Of a DNA stretch of 44,811 nt, positions 17,120-28,000 are shown in pieces. The translations under genes and the position numbers were made by a program. The stretch comes from CAYMBP01 sp964388745 (GTDB taxonomy: Bacteria > Babelota > Babeliae > Babelales > RVW-14): the NCBI GenBank assembly GCA_964388745.1, contig CAYMBP010000012.1, forward strand, positions 1 to 44,811. Direction: 5' to 3'. The notes under the pieces are model-generated. The model was given only the letters and a program-made list of their open reading frames with translations. It did no database searches and had not been told where the DNA came from. Every line of letters begins with the position of its first letter. The stretch's first letter is position 1.

Positions 17120-17356
17120 AATATACAAACCTCTGTAAAAAATTATCATATTTTTATAATAATTTAGTGCATCAATAAAACAATTACCTTGGATCATAAG
17201 GGGTTGTATAACTTAGACGATTTTTAAGCTTTTAGCAACTAATCTAGTTTTTTTATGTTAATCCAAATTGCCTCAATGTCAAATTAATCCGTGGTTTTGT
17301 GACTAACTGAAAAATTATTTTGCCTTTAGATTCTTTTTTACCCAAAAAAGAGTCAA

Positions 17357-17385
17357 TTCACGATTTTTTAAAATTATGCTAGCAT
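17357..17385 (+). promoter_or_regulatory. alaS: Candidate promoter for alaS
   Basis: A -35 TTCACG (17357-17362), a 17-base spacer and an extended -10 TGC-TAGCAT (17378-17385). The start site would be near 17391, about 59 bases before the alaS ATG. The rest of the 330-base divergent spacer shows nothing I can name. Confidence 0.45.
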
Positions 17386-17415
17386 TAAAAAACGCCTACA
17401 AATCAGGAAAAATAA

Positions 17416-17463
17416 ATGTCCAATCTCGCAAAATTAAGCTGGGGCCTTAATGAATTCATTTGA
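17416..17463 (+). other. Possible short leader ORF overlapping the alaS start
   Basis: ATG at 17416 with AGGA 7 bases upstream opens a 15-codon frame (MSNLAKLSWGLNEFI) that ends at 17463, 11 bases inside alaS in another frame. If translated it would couple to alaS initiation. It is not Ala-rich, so attenuation of the classic type is unlikely. This may be chance. Confidence 0.25.
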
Positions 17464-20056
17464 TATTCGAACAACTTTTTTGAAATACTTTAAACAAAAT
17501 GGCCATACTGTTGTCGGCAGCTCTCCATTAATTCCAGCCGAAGATCCAACGCTTTTATTTACCAATGCGGGAATGAATCAGTTTAAGGATCTTTTCTTAG
17601 GGAATGAGCAACGCTCATACAAGCGAGCCGCAACATCACAAAAATGCGTTCGTGCAGGGGGAAAACATAACGATCTTGATGAAGTAGGATTTACTGCGCG
17701 CCATCTTACTTTTTTTGAAATGCTTGGCAACTTTTCTTTTGGTGATTATTTTAAACAAGAGGCTATTCATTTCGCTTGGGAATTATTAACAAAAGGCTAT
17801 AACCTTCCCGCTGAAAAATTATATATCACTGTTTTTGAAACAGATGATGAAAGCTATAACATTTGGCATAAAAAGATTGGTGTTCCTAAAGAGCACATCT
17901 ATCGACTAGGTGAAAGCGATAACTTTTGGGCAATGGGAGAGACTGGGCCATGCGGACCATGTACTGAAATTTATTATGACCTTGGACCTGAAGAACAAGG
18001 AGACTATTCGCATGCATCACCAGGATCAGAAAGTCCTCGTTATGTTGAAATTTGGAATCTTGTTTTCATGCAATATAATCGTGCTTCTGATGGAACAATG
18101 GAACCACTCAAACAGACCGGAGTAGATACAGGAATGGGCCTCGAACGCCTTTCTATGGTGATGCAAGGCAAGAAAAATGTATATCAGACAGATCTTTTTA
18201 CAAGCCTAATTCATCATATTGAAAAATTATCAGCTACAAGTTATGCAGCAGCAGACAATCAACTTAAGGCAGCCTTTCATGTATTGTCTGACCATGTTCG
18301 ATCAACAACGCTACTCATTGCTGATGGTGGGGCACCATCTAATGAAGGTCGGGGCTATGTTTTACGTAAGATTATTCGACGAGCTGCTCTTTTTATGCAA
18401 AAAATTACCAATGATCTTACTATTTTTAAAAACCTTGCTCTCTATTATATTGAATTAATGAGCCCTATTTTTCCTGAACTTGCAACAAACAAAAGTTTAA
18501 TTTTAGCAGTCCTTGAATCAGAAATTGAACGATTTGGATCAAATCTGATTCAAGGCCAAAATATTCTTGGACGCTATATTGATGATCTTAAAACTCAAAA
18601 GCATACAATAGTTGACGGTGACCAAGTATTCAAATTGTATGATACATATGGCTTTCCCGTAGAGCTTACTCGAATTATTGCCCAAGAAAAAGGATTTGAT
18701 GTAGATCTTGCAGGATTTGAAAATGCAATGAAACATCAACAGCAACAATCAGGGAAAAAAAAGAGAGAAGATAGCGACAACCTTATTGTTTCTGGTGAAA
18801 TAAGTACAACTTTTGTGGGTTATGAAAAGCTGGAGTCAACAAGCTCTATTCTTTTTGTTTCTATGGAAAAAGATCATGCATGGATTATTACTGAAGAGTC
18901 ACCATTTTATGTTGAATGCGGTGGACAAGTTAATGATGATGGCTGGGTAACAATTAATCAACAAACTTTTTCTGTCATTGATCTAAAAAAAACAGGGGAT
19001 GTTCATCACCCAGCAATTGCAGTTAAAATTTCATTGAAAGGTAAAACAAATCCGTCTATTGCTATTGGTGATAAAGCGCATAGTGTTGTTAATGATAAGC
19101 AGAGAATAAACACTGTTAGAAACCATACAGCAACACATATGTTACAAGCTGCCCTTATTGAAACCTTGGGAAAACAAGTTAAACAAGCGGGATCTCTTGT
19201 ATGTAGCGACTATCTGCGTTTTGACTTTAGCCATCATGAAGCCCTCAGCAATGAACAAATTCAACAAATAGAATCTATCGTTAATGAAAAAGTATATGCT
19301 TGTATTGAAACAAAAGTAACCTACAGCTCATTACAAGAATCAAAGGATGCTGGTGTTATCTCTTTCTTCGGTGAAAAGTATAATCCCGAGAAAGTAAGAA
19401 TTGTTACTATTCCTGGATTTTCTTCAGAGCTATGTGGGGGCACCCATGCTCATAACACAGGAATTATTGGTGCCTTTAAAATTATTAGTGAAACATCTCT
19501 TGCAACAGGAACACGTCGAATATTTGCCGTAACAGGACCTGAGGCTATAAAGCTTTTTCAACAAACACATGACATAAGCAAGAGACTAAGTGAGCGCTTT
19601 AAAGTAAAAATTGATGGAATTCTTGATGCTGTTGACCGCCAACAAGATCAAATGCAAATCACTCAAACAGCCATTAGACACCTAAAAAAGCAAGTAGCTC
19701 TCTCTCGTATTCCAGAGCTTATTGATCAAATCGAGGATGTACACAACATTCCCTTTCTCTTCGCCCAGCTCGACGGGCTCGGCGTTGAAGACTTACGGCC
19801 CCTTTGCCAAGAACTTGAAAAACATAAACCAGGACTCTATTGGCTTTCCGTTCCCAAAGAAAAAGGCGTTGGCTTTTTATGCTACCAAAGCGATTCAAAT
19901 GAGAAAAAAATTGATCTCAAACAACTCGCTTCCTGGCTTAAAGAAAAGCATGAACTTCGCGGAGGAGGCAATAGTAAATCAATTCAAGGAAGCGGCTCTA
20001 AAACTCCTTCATCACTTCGTCATGAAATTATTAAAAAAGTAAAAGAATTGAGTTAA
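17450..20056 (+). CDS. alaS: Alanyl-tRNA synthetase
   Basis: 868 residues, the normal full length. It charges tRNA-Ala and clears mischarged Ser and Gly. The class II catalytic domain opens with SSPLIPAEDPTLLFTNAGMN and contains RAGGKHNDLDEVGFTARH. The tRNA-recognition helices follow. The editing domain carries HTATH (about 559-563) and CGGTH (about 661-665), the four metal ligands. The C-Ala domain ends with a Gly-rich segment (RGGGNSKSIQGSG) like DHHA1 domains. GGGG lies 5 bases before the ATG. It is a single-gene transcript ending at a strong hairpin. Confidence 0.97.
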   Translation: MNSFDIRTTFLKYFKQNGHTVVGSSPLIPAEDPTLLFTNAGMNQFKDLFLGNEQRSYKRAATSQKCVRAGGKHNDLDEVGFTARHLTFFEMLGNFSFGDYFKQEAIHFAWELLTKGYNLPAEKLYITVFETDDESYNIWHKKIGVPKEHIYRLGESDNFWAMGETGPCGPCTEIYYDLGPEEQGDYSHASPGSESPRYVEIWNLVFMQYNRASDGTMEPLKQTGVDTGMGLERLSMVMQGKKNVYQTDLFTSLIHHIEKLSATSYAAADNQLKAAFHVLSDHVRSTTLLIADGGAPSNEGRGYVLRKIIRRAALFMQKITNDLTIFKNLALYYIELMSPIFPELATNKSLILAVLESEIERFGSNLIQGQNILGRYIDDLKTQKHTIVDGDQVFKLYDTYGFPVELTRIIAQEKGFDVDLAGFENAMKHQQQQSGKKKREDSDNLIVSGEISTTFVGYEKLESTSSILFVSMEKDHAWIITEESPFYVECGGQVNDDGWVTINQQTFSVIDLKKTGDVHHPAIAVKISLKGKTNPSIAIGDKAHSVVNDKQRINTVRNHTATHMLQAALIETLGKQVKQAGSLVCSDYLRFDFSHHEALSNEQIQQIESIVNEKVYACIETKVTYSSLQESKDAGVISFFGEKYNPEKVRIVTIPGFSSELCGGTHAHNTGIIGAFKIISETSLATGTRRIFAVTGPEAIKLFQQTHDISKRLSERFKVKIDGILDAVDRQQDQMQITQTAIRHLKKQVALSRIPELIDQIEDVHNIPFLFAQLDGLGVEDLRPLCQELEKHKPGLYWLSVPKEKGVGFLCYQSDSNEKKIDLKQLASWLKEKHELRGGGNSKSIQGSGSKTPSSLRHEIIKKVKELS

Positions 20057-20059
20057 TAA

Positions 20060-20100
20060 AACTGGGCATGTGTTTAGTCACACATGCCCAGTTTCAATTT
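20060..20100 (+). terminator. Strong hairpin terminator after alaS
   Basis: A perfect 14-bp stem (AACTGGGCATGTGT at 20060-20073 and its complement at 20080-20093) with a 6-base loop, followed by TCAATTTTAT. It begins 4 bases after the alaS stop. Confidence 0.85.
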
Positions 20101-20212
20101 TATAGCTAAGCAAATTTAACTTGGTAGAGTCTGCTTTCTCAATCTTGCCACACTCATCAACTCGTATATAAACCTCAGAAGAAACATCTTTGCCCTTACA
20201 GCTTTGTATTAA
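20078..20212 (-). pseudogene. Possible coding remnant
   Basis: A 44-codon minus-strand open stretch without a start codon, bounded by TAG upstream and TGA downstream. Its translation has balanced, protein-like composition (for example DVSSEVYIRVDECGKIEKA). It could be the 3' end of a decayed gene, but no family is recognised and chance cannot be excluded. Confidence 0.2.
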
Positions 20213-20333
20213 CTATTTTTCATCTGACAAATAAATTGTACAGAAAAAACAAGCTCACGTACTCCAACAAAAAGTATTGAAATATTCTCCTTTAGATTAT
20301 TTCAAACAATTTCATTATAACTCCGGCTAAAAA

Positions 20334-21632
20334 CTAAAAGCTGACTGCAAACTGTCCACCAATCGTCATTGGATCAATTATACCTTTTCCTGCAAATGGT
20401 AGCTTTACAAAAAAGTTTATATGAGGGCGAGCTTTTAAATTTCGCCTCTGCGGACAAGCGTCATATGTCGCGCTAAAAATAAAATGGTGTACATTGTCTT
20501 CTTCAAGAGAGCGAGCCGTATTCATAATCAAGCAACTTACGTCATTGCAGTGAGGTGTTAAAGTATCGCCATCTCTTTTTAAATATTGATACGCGACTTT
20601 CAATGATAGACCACTAAAAAAGTGGTATGCCTGTGCCCAGAGATTAAAACGCCATACAAGTCCATGATCCTTGGTAACTTTTGCTTTTTTCAAGAGTAAA
20701 AATTCTGTTTGATGAATTTCTGTTTTTATCCGTCGATCATGAGTTTCATCAAGCAACACAAGGAAATCAACATTCAAGCCACTCCTCATGCAATTAATAA
20801 AGTTAAGCGTCAATCCCCCACCAAAAGGAAATCCCCATGCTCCATCATTACCAAGAGAAATGCTAAACGCCTGATCTTCATCACGATAATCAGATGTGGG
20901 AGCGGTCACACCAGCCCGAAGCATAATATCAACTCTTTTTAAATAATCTCGTGTTTGGTAAAAACTCATCTGCCAACCAAGCTGCAAAAACAAATCACCA
21001 AGACCAGTCTTAGACCAGCGAGAAAGACTCGGGCCACATAACTCCTTCAAAAGAGCAGACAAATTATCAGGAGAAGATAGTCGGTCATATACAATCGGAT
21101 CCATTGGATTACCTGACCGTCGATCAGCAGAAAAACCAATACCACTTACCTCAAAAGAGCGAATCGGCAATGCTGCAAAAAGAGAAAAATGTCCATATTC
21201 TGCACTAATTGGCAACCGATAGCGTCCCTGCAAAGTAACGTCAAGACCTGTAAACTCAGCAGAACACAAAGAAATATGTCCTAAAATTCCATCATCATCA
21301 AGCTGCCCAGGGCAGACTGCATCAAGATCATGAAGCAACTCCGTTGCAGGATGATTAGGGCCCTGCCCCATAAGCATTGGAATTGTTGCTTGTGTTGCAT
21401 CATAGAGCTGTAAAATATTCTTGCGTTCTCTATCCCAATTCCTTCCACTCCTTGTTTCCCCATACTCAATATTCACCCCAAAGTTGCAACAATGATTAAG
21501 CGCAGCACGATTTTCCCATGCCATAATTTGATAAATAGAATCATCTGGCGCAAAAAAATTTATTGGTGCAAAACCCTGCAATGAAAAATTTCCAAGTACT
21601 AACACAGAGATAAGCCATAGCATTCTTTTCAT
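20334..21632 (-). CDS. Predicted outer-membrane beta-barrel protein
   Basis: 432 residues with a signal peptide (about 1-21, LISVLVLGNFSLQGFA). The mature part has many alternating amphipathic strands with aromatic girdles and ends in a terminal Phe (IGGQFAVSF), the usual signal for outer-membrane assembly. It resembles the 500-residue protein at 29785 in layout and in local segments, for example SISLGNDGAWGFPFGGGLTL here against FSIPTGNNGNAGF and LHFGLGGGLL there. AAGGAG lies 7 bases before the ATG. It starts only 11 bases after the giant exported protein gene, so the two are one transcript and may work together at the cell surface. Substrate or ligand is unknown. Confidence 0.75.
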   Translation of the reverse strand: MKRMLWLISVLVLGNFSLQGFAPINFFAPDDSIYQIMAWENRAALNHCCNFGVNIEYGETRSGRNWDRERKNILQLYDATQATIPMLMGQGPNHPATELLHDLDAVCPGQLDDDGILGHISLCSAEFTGLDVTLQGRYRLPISAEYGHFSLFAALPIRSFEVSGIGFSADRRSGNPMDPIVYDRLSSPDNLSALLKELCGPSLSRWSKTGLGDLFLQLGWQMSFYQTRDYLKRVDIMLRAGVTAPTSDYRDEDQAFSISLGNDGAWGFPFGGGLTLNFINCMRSGLNVDFLVLLDETHDRRIKTEIHQTEFLLLKKAKVTKDHGLVWRFNLWAQAYHFFSGLSLKVAYQYLKRDGDTLTPHCNDVSCLIMNTARSLEEDNVHHFIFSATYDACPQRRNLKARPHINFFVKLPFAGKGIIDPMTIGGQFAVSF

Positions 21633-21643
21633 GTAATTACTCC

Positions 21644-24600
21644 TTACAAGTTAACTCGCACGCCCCAATCACCAGGAACAAGCAATGCTCCTGACGCACT
21701 CTCTCTTACTGGAACGCCAATGTTGTAATTTAATTGTTCTGATATACTAAGTCCCCCAGTCAATAAAACAAAAGGATTTTTACTCCGAATAGGAACGTTG
21801 TTAATAAATTGAGTATCTCCAAAATGCTTACCCCGACTGTTATACAAAATTGTTCCATCAGTAAAAATATTTCCTCTAAATTCTTTAAAATCAACAAACG
21901 CTCCATCTTCATGTTCTGCAAACTTTATTGGCGCAAATTTATCTGCAAGCGTTACTGCCTGAAGATTTGCTGCAAATTGATATACTTTCCCTTCCGTTGG
22001 CATTATTGCTCGATCACCTGTAAGAACAAATACGTTTGCTTTTGGGTTCAGCGCAGCCCTATCAGCCCTATCTGACAACAAAAAAAGTTGCACGATTGCC
22101 CGACCAGTTTGCTCACCAACTGCAACCTCTTGCCAAGTAGCACCAAAATCATGAGAAACAAATAAACCCTTAATTGTTGCAAGAATAAAGAGACTAGGAA
22201 TACCTGACTTGCTAATAATCGCAAAGTCTGTTGCAATTGCTGGTAGAGCTTTAATAGTATCTTGATCAACAGCAAGAGGAACTTCTTGAGAATTAATAAA
22301 ATATAAGTGAGTTCTTGTTACAAAAAATATACCATCCTGAAGAACCCTTATCGCACGGACATCATTAATTGCACCTGCATCATTAAGTATTTTTTTAAAT
22401 GAAAATGTCGCCCCTATCCCTGGATAACCAGAAGCAGTTAAGTCTGTCAGTGGCATGGTAAAGCCTTCGTTCGCTGCATTACTTAAAACAGCAACACCCT
22501 TGTACCCACCAACAAATAAAAATCCTCGAGCTTGTCCTACAGTATTGTCTTCAGAAATGGCCGCAGCACATAACGGACCAATTTCACTGAGTACTTCATC
22601 TTGAAAAACAAAAACATTTTGGTTAGCACCTGAAGTACTAAATTGCGTCACCGGATAAAAATTCATCAGGGCGGCATCATATTGTCCTGTTTTAATCAAT
22701 GCAACTTTCCCCTTACCCAGAGCGACAAGAAAGCTAATCTGCCCTTCTTCAAAAGAGCGGGTCTGTTGATCAAACATGTGAAATTGATAAACACCCCCTT
22801 CGTTTTGAGGAAAAATAGTTTCAAGCACCTCAGAAAGATTATTAGATGGATCACTCTGATCAACAACGTCACTTCTGCCCCACTGAGAGACCTTCACTTT
22901 AGAGCCAATCTGAGCAGGTGCTGGCACTACGGTATGATCAAAGGCCAAATCCTCTCCAACGAAAAAATAATCCCCTGTAATTGAACTACGTGCACCGGCA
23001 AACATCCTTTCTGCAGAACCTGCAACACGAACCCATGGTGTCCATGCAAAAATATTACCATCTTTGTCAAAAAGAGCTGTGCTTTGATACATGCCTATTT
23101 GAAGCGAGTTGTTTCCGTTCAGGCAAACATAAACTGAGTCACCCTCAACAAAAAGATCAGTAACACTATCTGGACTAAACTCAGTAAATTTGAGCAATGC
23201 CGAAGGCTCTGAGCCAACGCGTACACGAGGGTCAGCAGCACGATGCATGGCACTCAGCGTAGTTACCGGTCCTGAAAAATTTGATGTTGCAATAGTTCCC
23301 CGCTGTGCTTCAGCAACCTCATTCCCTGCAGCATTTGTCTTACCCTGCAGTGGTAACGCAAAAATACCATGAACTCCAAATTTATTCAGCATACTAGTTA
23401 AAAGCTCTCTTCCTGAGCCATGCACAATAAGATACGTCTTACCCGTTGAAGTTTGCATTGATACAATTTTTTTAATTGATAATGAAAAAGGTTCATTTCC
23501 AGATGAAGCACTCTCTCCATCTGCATAAAAACCAACAATGGTATCATCAACATTCACATTAGGAGCTGCATATAAATGAGCCTTCTTAAGCTGATGCAAA
23601 ACGGGCTCTATAACAAATGATGCCCCATCAAACCGCCCCATCAGAAGGGCCATGCACCCTCCTTCCATCATAGCGTCATCTCTTCTTACTCGATCAAGGC
23701 CGATATAAAGACGCTGCAATGTAGTGTCCCAATGCATTGCAACATTATCTTCAAAAAGTGCACCGACAAGAGGAGTTCCCGGAGCTCCTGAATAAAATGC
23801 TGTATGTCTAGCTGTTGCAGCACTAGCATCTGTTGCTGACTTTCTCTGGATTTTAATAGCTCTAGGATTGTCAGGATTAACAATAATACTTGCAAGACCA
23901 GCCGAAGGAGATAAAACTGCCACTCCTCGATTATCTGCAGGGACATCAACAGCCCCTAAGCTCACTTCACCTGTTCCAAAAAACTGTCCACTTGCAGGAA
24001 CTGCTGCAAAAATATTGCTCCCAGTACCTGCAAGCGCTCGAACATTCTGATTAGCTGCAGCTCCACCTGCATCTAAAAGAAACTCTGAAATCGTTGGATT
24101 TTCTCCAAAAATCAAGTTCGGAATGGCATATACCCGTGCACCTTGATCATCAATATCATTTGCTTTAGTAACAACAGGTACCCGAACACCGTTTAACGAG
24201 GTAAACAAAAGAAAATTAGAAATTTGAGCACCATTTAAAGGAGAATCGTCTGGTGTTAACCCAAATACATCAAGCGTCATAGGAGTATTTTTTTCATTAA
24301 TCGCAGCACGAGCAACAGAAAAGCTCTCTTTTTCAGGCCCAACATCATTAGCCGCGAGAAATAAGGTTTGCATACTAGAATTTTCAGATAATCGAGCAAA
24401 AGCAAAATTAATACGCGTATCACCTGCAGGGTCAGCAACAGTTGATGAAATAGCCTTTATCTCTTTTTCTATAGCTTTCTGACCAGTCTGTTGCTTCTTT
24501 TCTTCTGTTTCGTGAACTTTTTTTTCTAAGGCTTGAGCATCTTCAAGGCCCCGCGTTTCAACAATGTTATCATTCTTAATATCAACTTTTTTGTTGGCAA

Positions 24601-24685
24601 GAAATTGCCATGCCCCTTTTGAAAAATGAGCAGACAACGATGGCGTACACATCATGAGCACTAGGATTAAACTAATCGGATTCAT
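21644..24685 (-). CDS. Giant exported protein, propeller-like, paralogue of the 25015-28206 gene
   Basis: 1013 residues: a signal peptide (MNPISLILVLMMCTPSLSA), a charged linker to about residue 95, then a long beta-rich, repeat-like region. One segment, FVSHDFGATWQEV near residue 840, fits the Asp-box/BNR pattern S-x-D-x-G-x-T-W of sialidase and sortilin-type propellers. The region ALFDKDGNIFAWTPWVRVAG matches ALFDVNGAIVGWTPWERMMG in the paralogue, and the C termini match (SGALLVPGDWGVRVNL against SGALYVPGAFGVRVNE). AGGGAG lies 9 bases before the ATG. The barrel gene follows by 11 bases. A surface or secreted adhesin or scaffold is plausible; no enzyme activity can be claimed. Confidence 0.75.
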   Translation of the reverse strand: MNPISLILVLMMCTPSLSAHFSKGAWQFLANKKVDIKNDNIVETRGLEDAQALEKKVHETEEKKQQTGQKAIEKEIKAISSTVADPAGDTRINFAFARLSENSSMQTLFLAANDVGPEKESFSVARAAINEKNTPMTLDVFGLTPDDSPLNGAQISNFLLFTSLNGVRVPVVTKANDIDDQGARVYAIPNLIFGENPTISEFLLDAGGAAANQNVRALAGTGSNIFAAVPASGQFFGTGEVSLGAVDVPADNRGVAVLSPSAGLASIIVNPDNPRAIKIQRKSATDASAATARHTAFYSGAPGTPLVGALFEDNVAMHWDTTLQRLYIGLDRVRRDDAMMEGGCMALLMGRFDGASFVIEPVLHQLKKAHLYAAPNVNVDDTIVGFYADGESASSGNEPFSLSIKKIVSMQTSTGKTYLIVHGSGRELLTSMLNKFGVHGIFALPLQGKTNAAGNEVAEAQRGTIATSNFSGPVTTLSAMHRAADPRVRVGSEPSALLKFTEFSPDSVTDLFVEGDSVYVCLNGNNSLQIGMYQSTALFDKDGNIFAWTPWVRVAGSAERMFAGARSSITGDYFFVGEDLAFDHTVVPAPAQIGSKVKVSQWGRSDVVDQSDPSNNLSEVLETIFPQNEGGVYQFHMFDQQTRSFEEGQISFLVALGKGKVALIKTGQYDAALMNFYPVTQFSTSGANQNVFVFQDEVLSEIGPLCAAAISEDNTVGQARGFLFVGGYKGVAVLSNAANEGFTMPLTDLTASGYPGIGATFSFKKILNDAGAINDVRAIRVLQDGIFFVTRTHLYFINSQEVPLAVDQDTIKALPAIATDFAIISKSGIPSLFILATIKGLFVSHDFGATWQEVAVGEQTGRAIVQLFLLSDRADRAALNPKANVFVLTGDRAIMPTEGKVYQFAANLQAVTLADKFAPIKFAEHEDGAFVDFKEFRGNIFTDGTILYNSRGKHFGDTQFINNVPIRSKNPFVLLTGGLSISEQLNYNIGVPVRESASGALLVPGDWGVRVNL

Positions 24686-25014
24686 GAAATTATTCTCCCT
24701 TGAAGATCATTAGTATGTAGTTACTACTGGTAAACGATTGACTCTCAATTTAAATATAATATTAGCTCTTCAGTGGCAAGTAACATTCTTCAGTGACCGA
24801 CATCCGCTTTCTCTTGGGCTTCGTCATAATCGTCATTGTAAAGCGAGTATAACGAACGATAAAATCTAGCACAAAACAAGTAGACTCTATCGATACGATC
24901 TAGTAGTGTCGATCATAAATAAGCTTATTATAGTACAAATTCTGAGAGCTTACTTGCCCATTCAAACCATAACTTGAGTTAAGGTTAGCACATATTCTAT
25001 TTTTTTCGACACCC
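24686..25014. other. Spacer between the two giant exported protein genes
   Basis: No gene is visible. It should hold the promoter of the downstream minus-strand gene; TTGCCA followed by a TATATT-like box (around 24755-24775 on the minus strand) is possible but weak. The direct repeat TTCAGTG occurs at about 24759 and 24789. Bases 24841-24870 (AAGCGAGTATAACGAACGAT and onward) loosely resemble the repeat-like sequence at 40461-40496. Confidence 0.35.
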
Positions 25015-28000
25015 CTATTCGTTAACACGAACGCCAAACGCTCCAGGAACATATAAGGCACCAGAGGCCGTGTCATGAGTAACAGACAAGACGCAAGTGT
25101 TTCTTGTTAATTGTAGACCAAGATCAATGTTGCTATTTGCCTTATTCGCATTTAAGAAATAACGAGGATTAGGAATAACCGGCACTCCATTAAATGAACA
25201 ACCTAAAAATTCATTAATGTTTGGATGAAAGCTTGGACGTGAATTCTGGCTCAATCGTCCTAGGCGATAAAAATAAGGTGTTGCCATCCCTCCTGCATCT
25301 TGATATGGCTCTTTAATACTCACAACCTGTGAACGAAACTCTACCTGGTTTAATTGAAAGCGGTAAACATCAATTGTTGCTTGGTTTTGAATGGTTGTAA
25401 GATATAAGTTACCATAGGCAAAATTTTGTAGCTTCTCTGTATTGACACTACCAAATACTCCACCCCGTTTTTCACCTAAAAAATGTGCTTCAACAATTTC
25501 ACCAGCTAATTTCTGTTGCCAGATAAGACCAGCAAGTGCTGTTTTTCCATTGGCTGTTCCGTTATCTTGAAGCTCATTCGTATTCATCCACAATCCCTTG
25601 TTGGTCATTAAGAGTAATTCTCTGTTGTTGTCTGTTTTATTAACAACCATTAAGTCCGTGAATTCTATCCCTGTAAAATTATCAGATTGGCCAGCTGCAA
25701 GAGTAGAAGACGCACTCGCAATTTCTATAAGATTATTCGCAGGAACAAGACAATTATCATCTTTAAATCCTTTCCGAAAGTTATTTAAAGGCCCATCAAG
25801 AGTAATACGCCATACCCTATTTTTTGTTACTATGTATAAAAATCTACCATCTGAAACTAGCTTTCTTGTATCTGGAAATGATGTTTCAGCAGTCTCTCCT
25901 ATTCTTTTAAGCCGTTTAAATTGCCATTCATTCCCTCCGGGAAATACTTCAGGTGCATCAATATCCCCAAACGAATCATCCAAGAATTCAAGCCCAGCAG
26001 AACCATTTGCATCGGTATTCCAGCCATTACCATTAGAATCACTCAATACCGCAACGCCACCTTCTCCGCCAATGAATACCCATCCTCTCTTATGTTCAGC
26101 ATCCGCAACAACTCCAACTGGAACGCGCGCAAGTTCTGCCGTAACAATATCCCCAAGACCCGGAGCCTCTTTAATAATTGCCACACGCGCAATTTCTCCC
26201 CCATCAATTATCTGCTCACCATCATCATCACGCGGAAAATTATCATGATTAAACTCTATTACCTGACGAAATAAACTTTCGCCTGCAACATCTTCAAAGC
26301 CTGTTTGAATGAGAGCTGCCCTGTTACAACCGGTTGAAATTAAAAGAGATACAGCAGCAAAGCGCCGACTTGGATTTGCTGAAAAAGCTGGTCGTAAATT
26401 TTTATTAAAAAAACCAGGAGTTTCATCATCAAAGTTAAATAGGCCGTATACGGGACCAAAGTGCGGCTCAGCATTTGAAATACCATCAAGGGCAAGAGAT
26501 AACGGTACGTTATTATGAATACCTCCATCATTAAATGATTTAAAGTCACCAGCTCCCCATTCAGTTACCTTAACTCTACGTGGCGTTGTTGGGTTATCAA
26601 TACTTCCTGTCGTGTAAAAAAAGCGCTGCGAAAATGGATCAACGCCCAAAGAAAATGCTCGCTCAATACGCCCCATCATCCGCTCCCAGGGAGTCCAACC
26701 AACAATTGCTCCATTAACGTCAAAAAGTGCGGTGCTTGCAAAAACTCCCTGCTCACCTGGTTCTTGTTCGTCAGCACGAGGGCCGGCAATTGATACATAG
26801 ACAGTATCTCCAATAACCTGCATATCTTCTATTTTTGTATTAGCATTATCAACCCGATGATCAAGATAGTTTTGATCTCCCCCAACTTCACGAGCATACT
26901 CTAGAACTCCTGTATTTATTGTGCGAACAAAAGGAACGTCAGCTGCAGCAGTAGGCCGGACCTGATGGTTAATTGAACTAGCAACAGCCCCAATGTCGCG
27001 AGGACCAAGAGTACTCTCTTGTTGAATAAGAGGTAAAGCAAAAACGCGAGTGTTAAGTTGAAGAGCATCACCAACATCTTTAACTACACCGCCATTACCA
27101 ATTAAATAGCTTCTACCTGTACTCGTATGCATTATCCGTATATGAAAAAGTGAGCCCAAATAATTAGATTCTTGATCCGCCTTGAGCGCAACACCATAAT
27201 CTTTATCAGAATTATTTAAATTTGAATTAGCATCATCTTTCAGATCAAATACTGGCTCTAGCACAAATTGCTGCCCCGCCACATCATTTTGAAATCTACC
27301 AACTAAACAAAAAACAATACTCCCGCTACTCATACCAACAGGAGTAACCCTTGTAAATCCAATAAACAAGCGCTTTAAATGATCGTCCCAACACATCGTT
27401 GCATTGGAACCAATTTCACTCTGTATTGTACCAAAATTTACCAAATCAGTGCTTGGATTGTATGGAATAGTTGCAGCACCTGTATCAATTCTATACGCAG
27501 GTGCTGCACCAAAATTTCCACTTGGTAACAATACGGTCCTCAAGCTTGTTACACCGTTAGCCGTTGACTCTTTAAGGCGAATCAAACCAGAGTTCTCTTC
27601 TCCAAAGGTACCACCATTTGGAGGAACAAGTGCAAAAATTGTATCATGAGAGGCCGCAAGTGCAACAACAGAGCCATCTAACATTTCTGCAACAGGAGAC
27701 GCATTACCATCATTCAAGCGATCAGAGTTTGAAATAACTTGAGCACCATCTTGCTTAATCAAAACAATTTTATTAAGCGATCCATCAGATTCAGCATTGG
27801 TTTGCATTGCAACTACAGGAAAGCGATTATTTAAAAGAGTCATAGCAGTGAAAGCCTTACTGCTAATTAATTCATTAATTGCAAGAGGAACAATGTTAAC
27901 TGTTTGATTATTGCTCACAATACGACTTACTGAATGATTAAGAGCTCCGGTTATGCTTGATGCAATAAAAAAATTTCCTCCAAAAAAATGCCCAAAGTCA

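Noticed and set aside
17120..17449. T-box or other tRNA-sensing leader before alaS
   Set aside because: No T-box motif (AGGGTGGNACCGCG) and no long structured leader; the likely leader is only about 59 bases.
25598..26248. 216-codon plus-strand frame inside the giant exported protein gene
   Set aside because: Antisense to a well-supported gene with signal peptide and ribosome site; composition (Ser/Pro-rich) is typical of an opposite-strand shadow.
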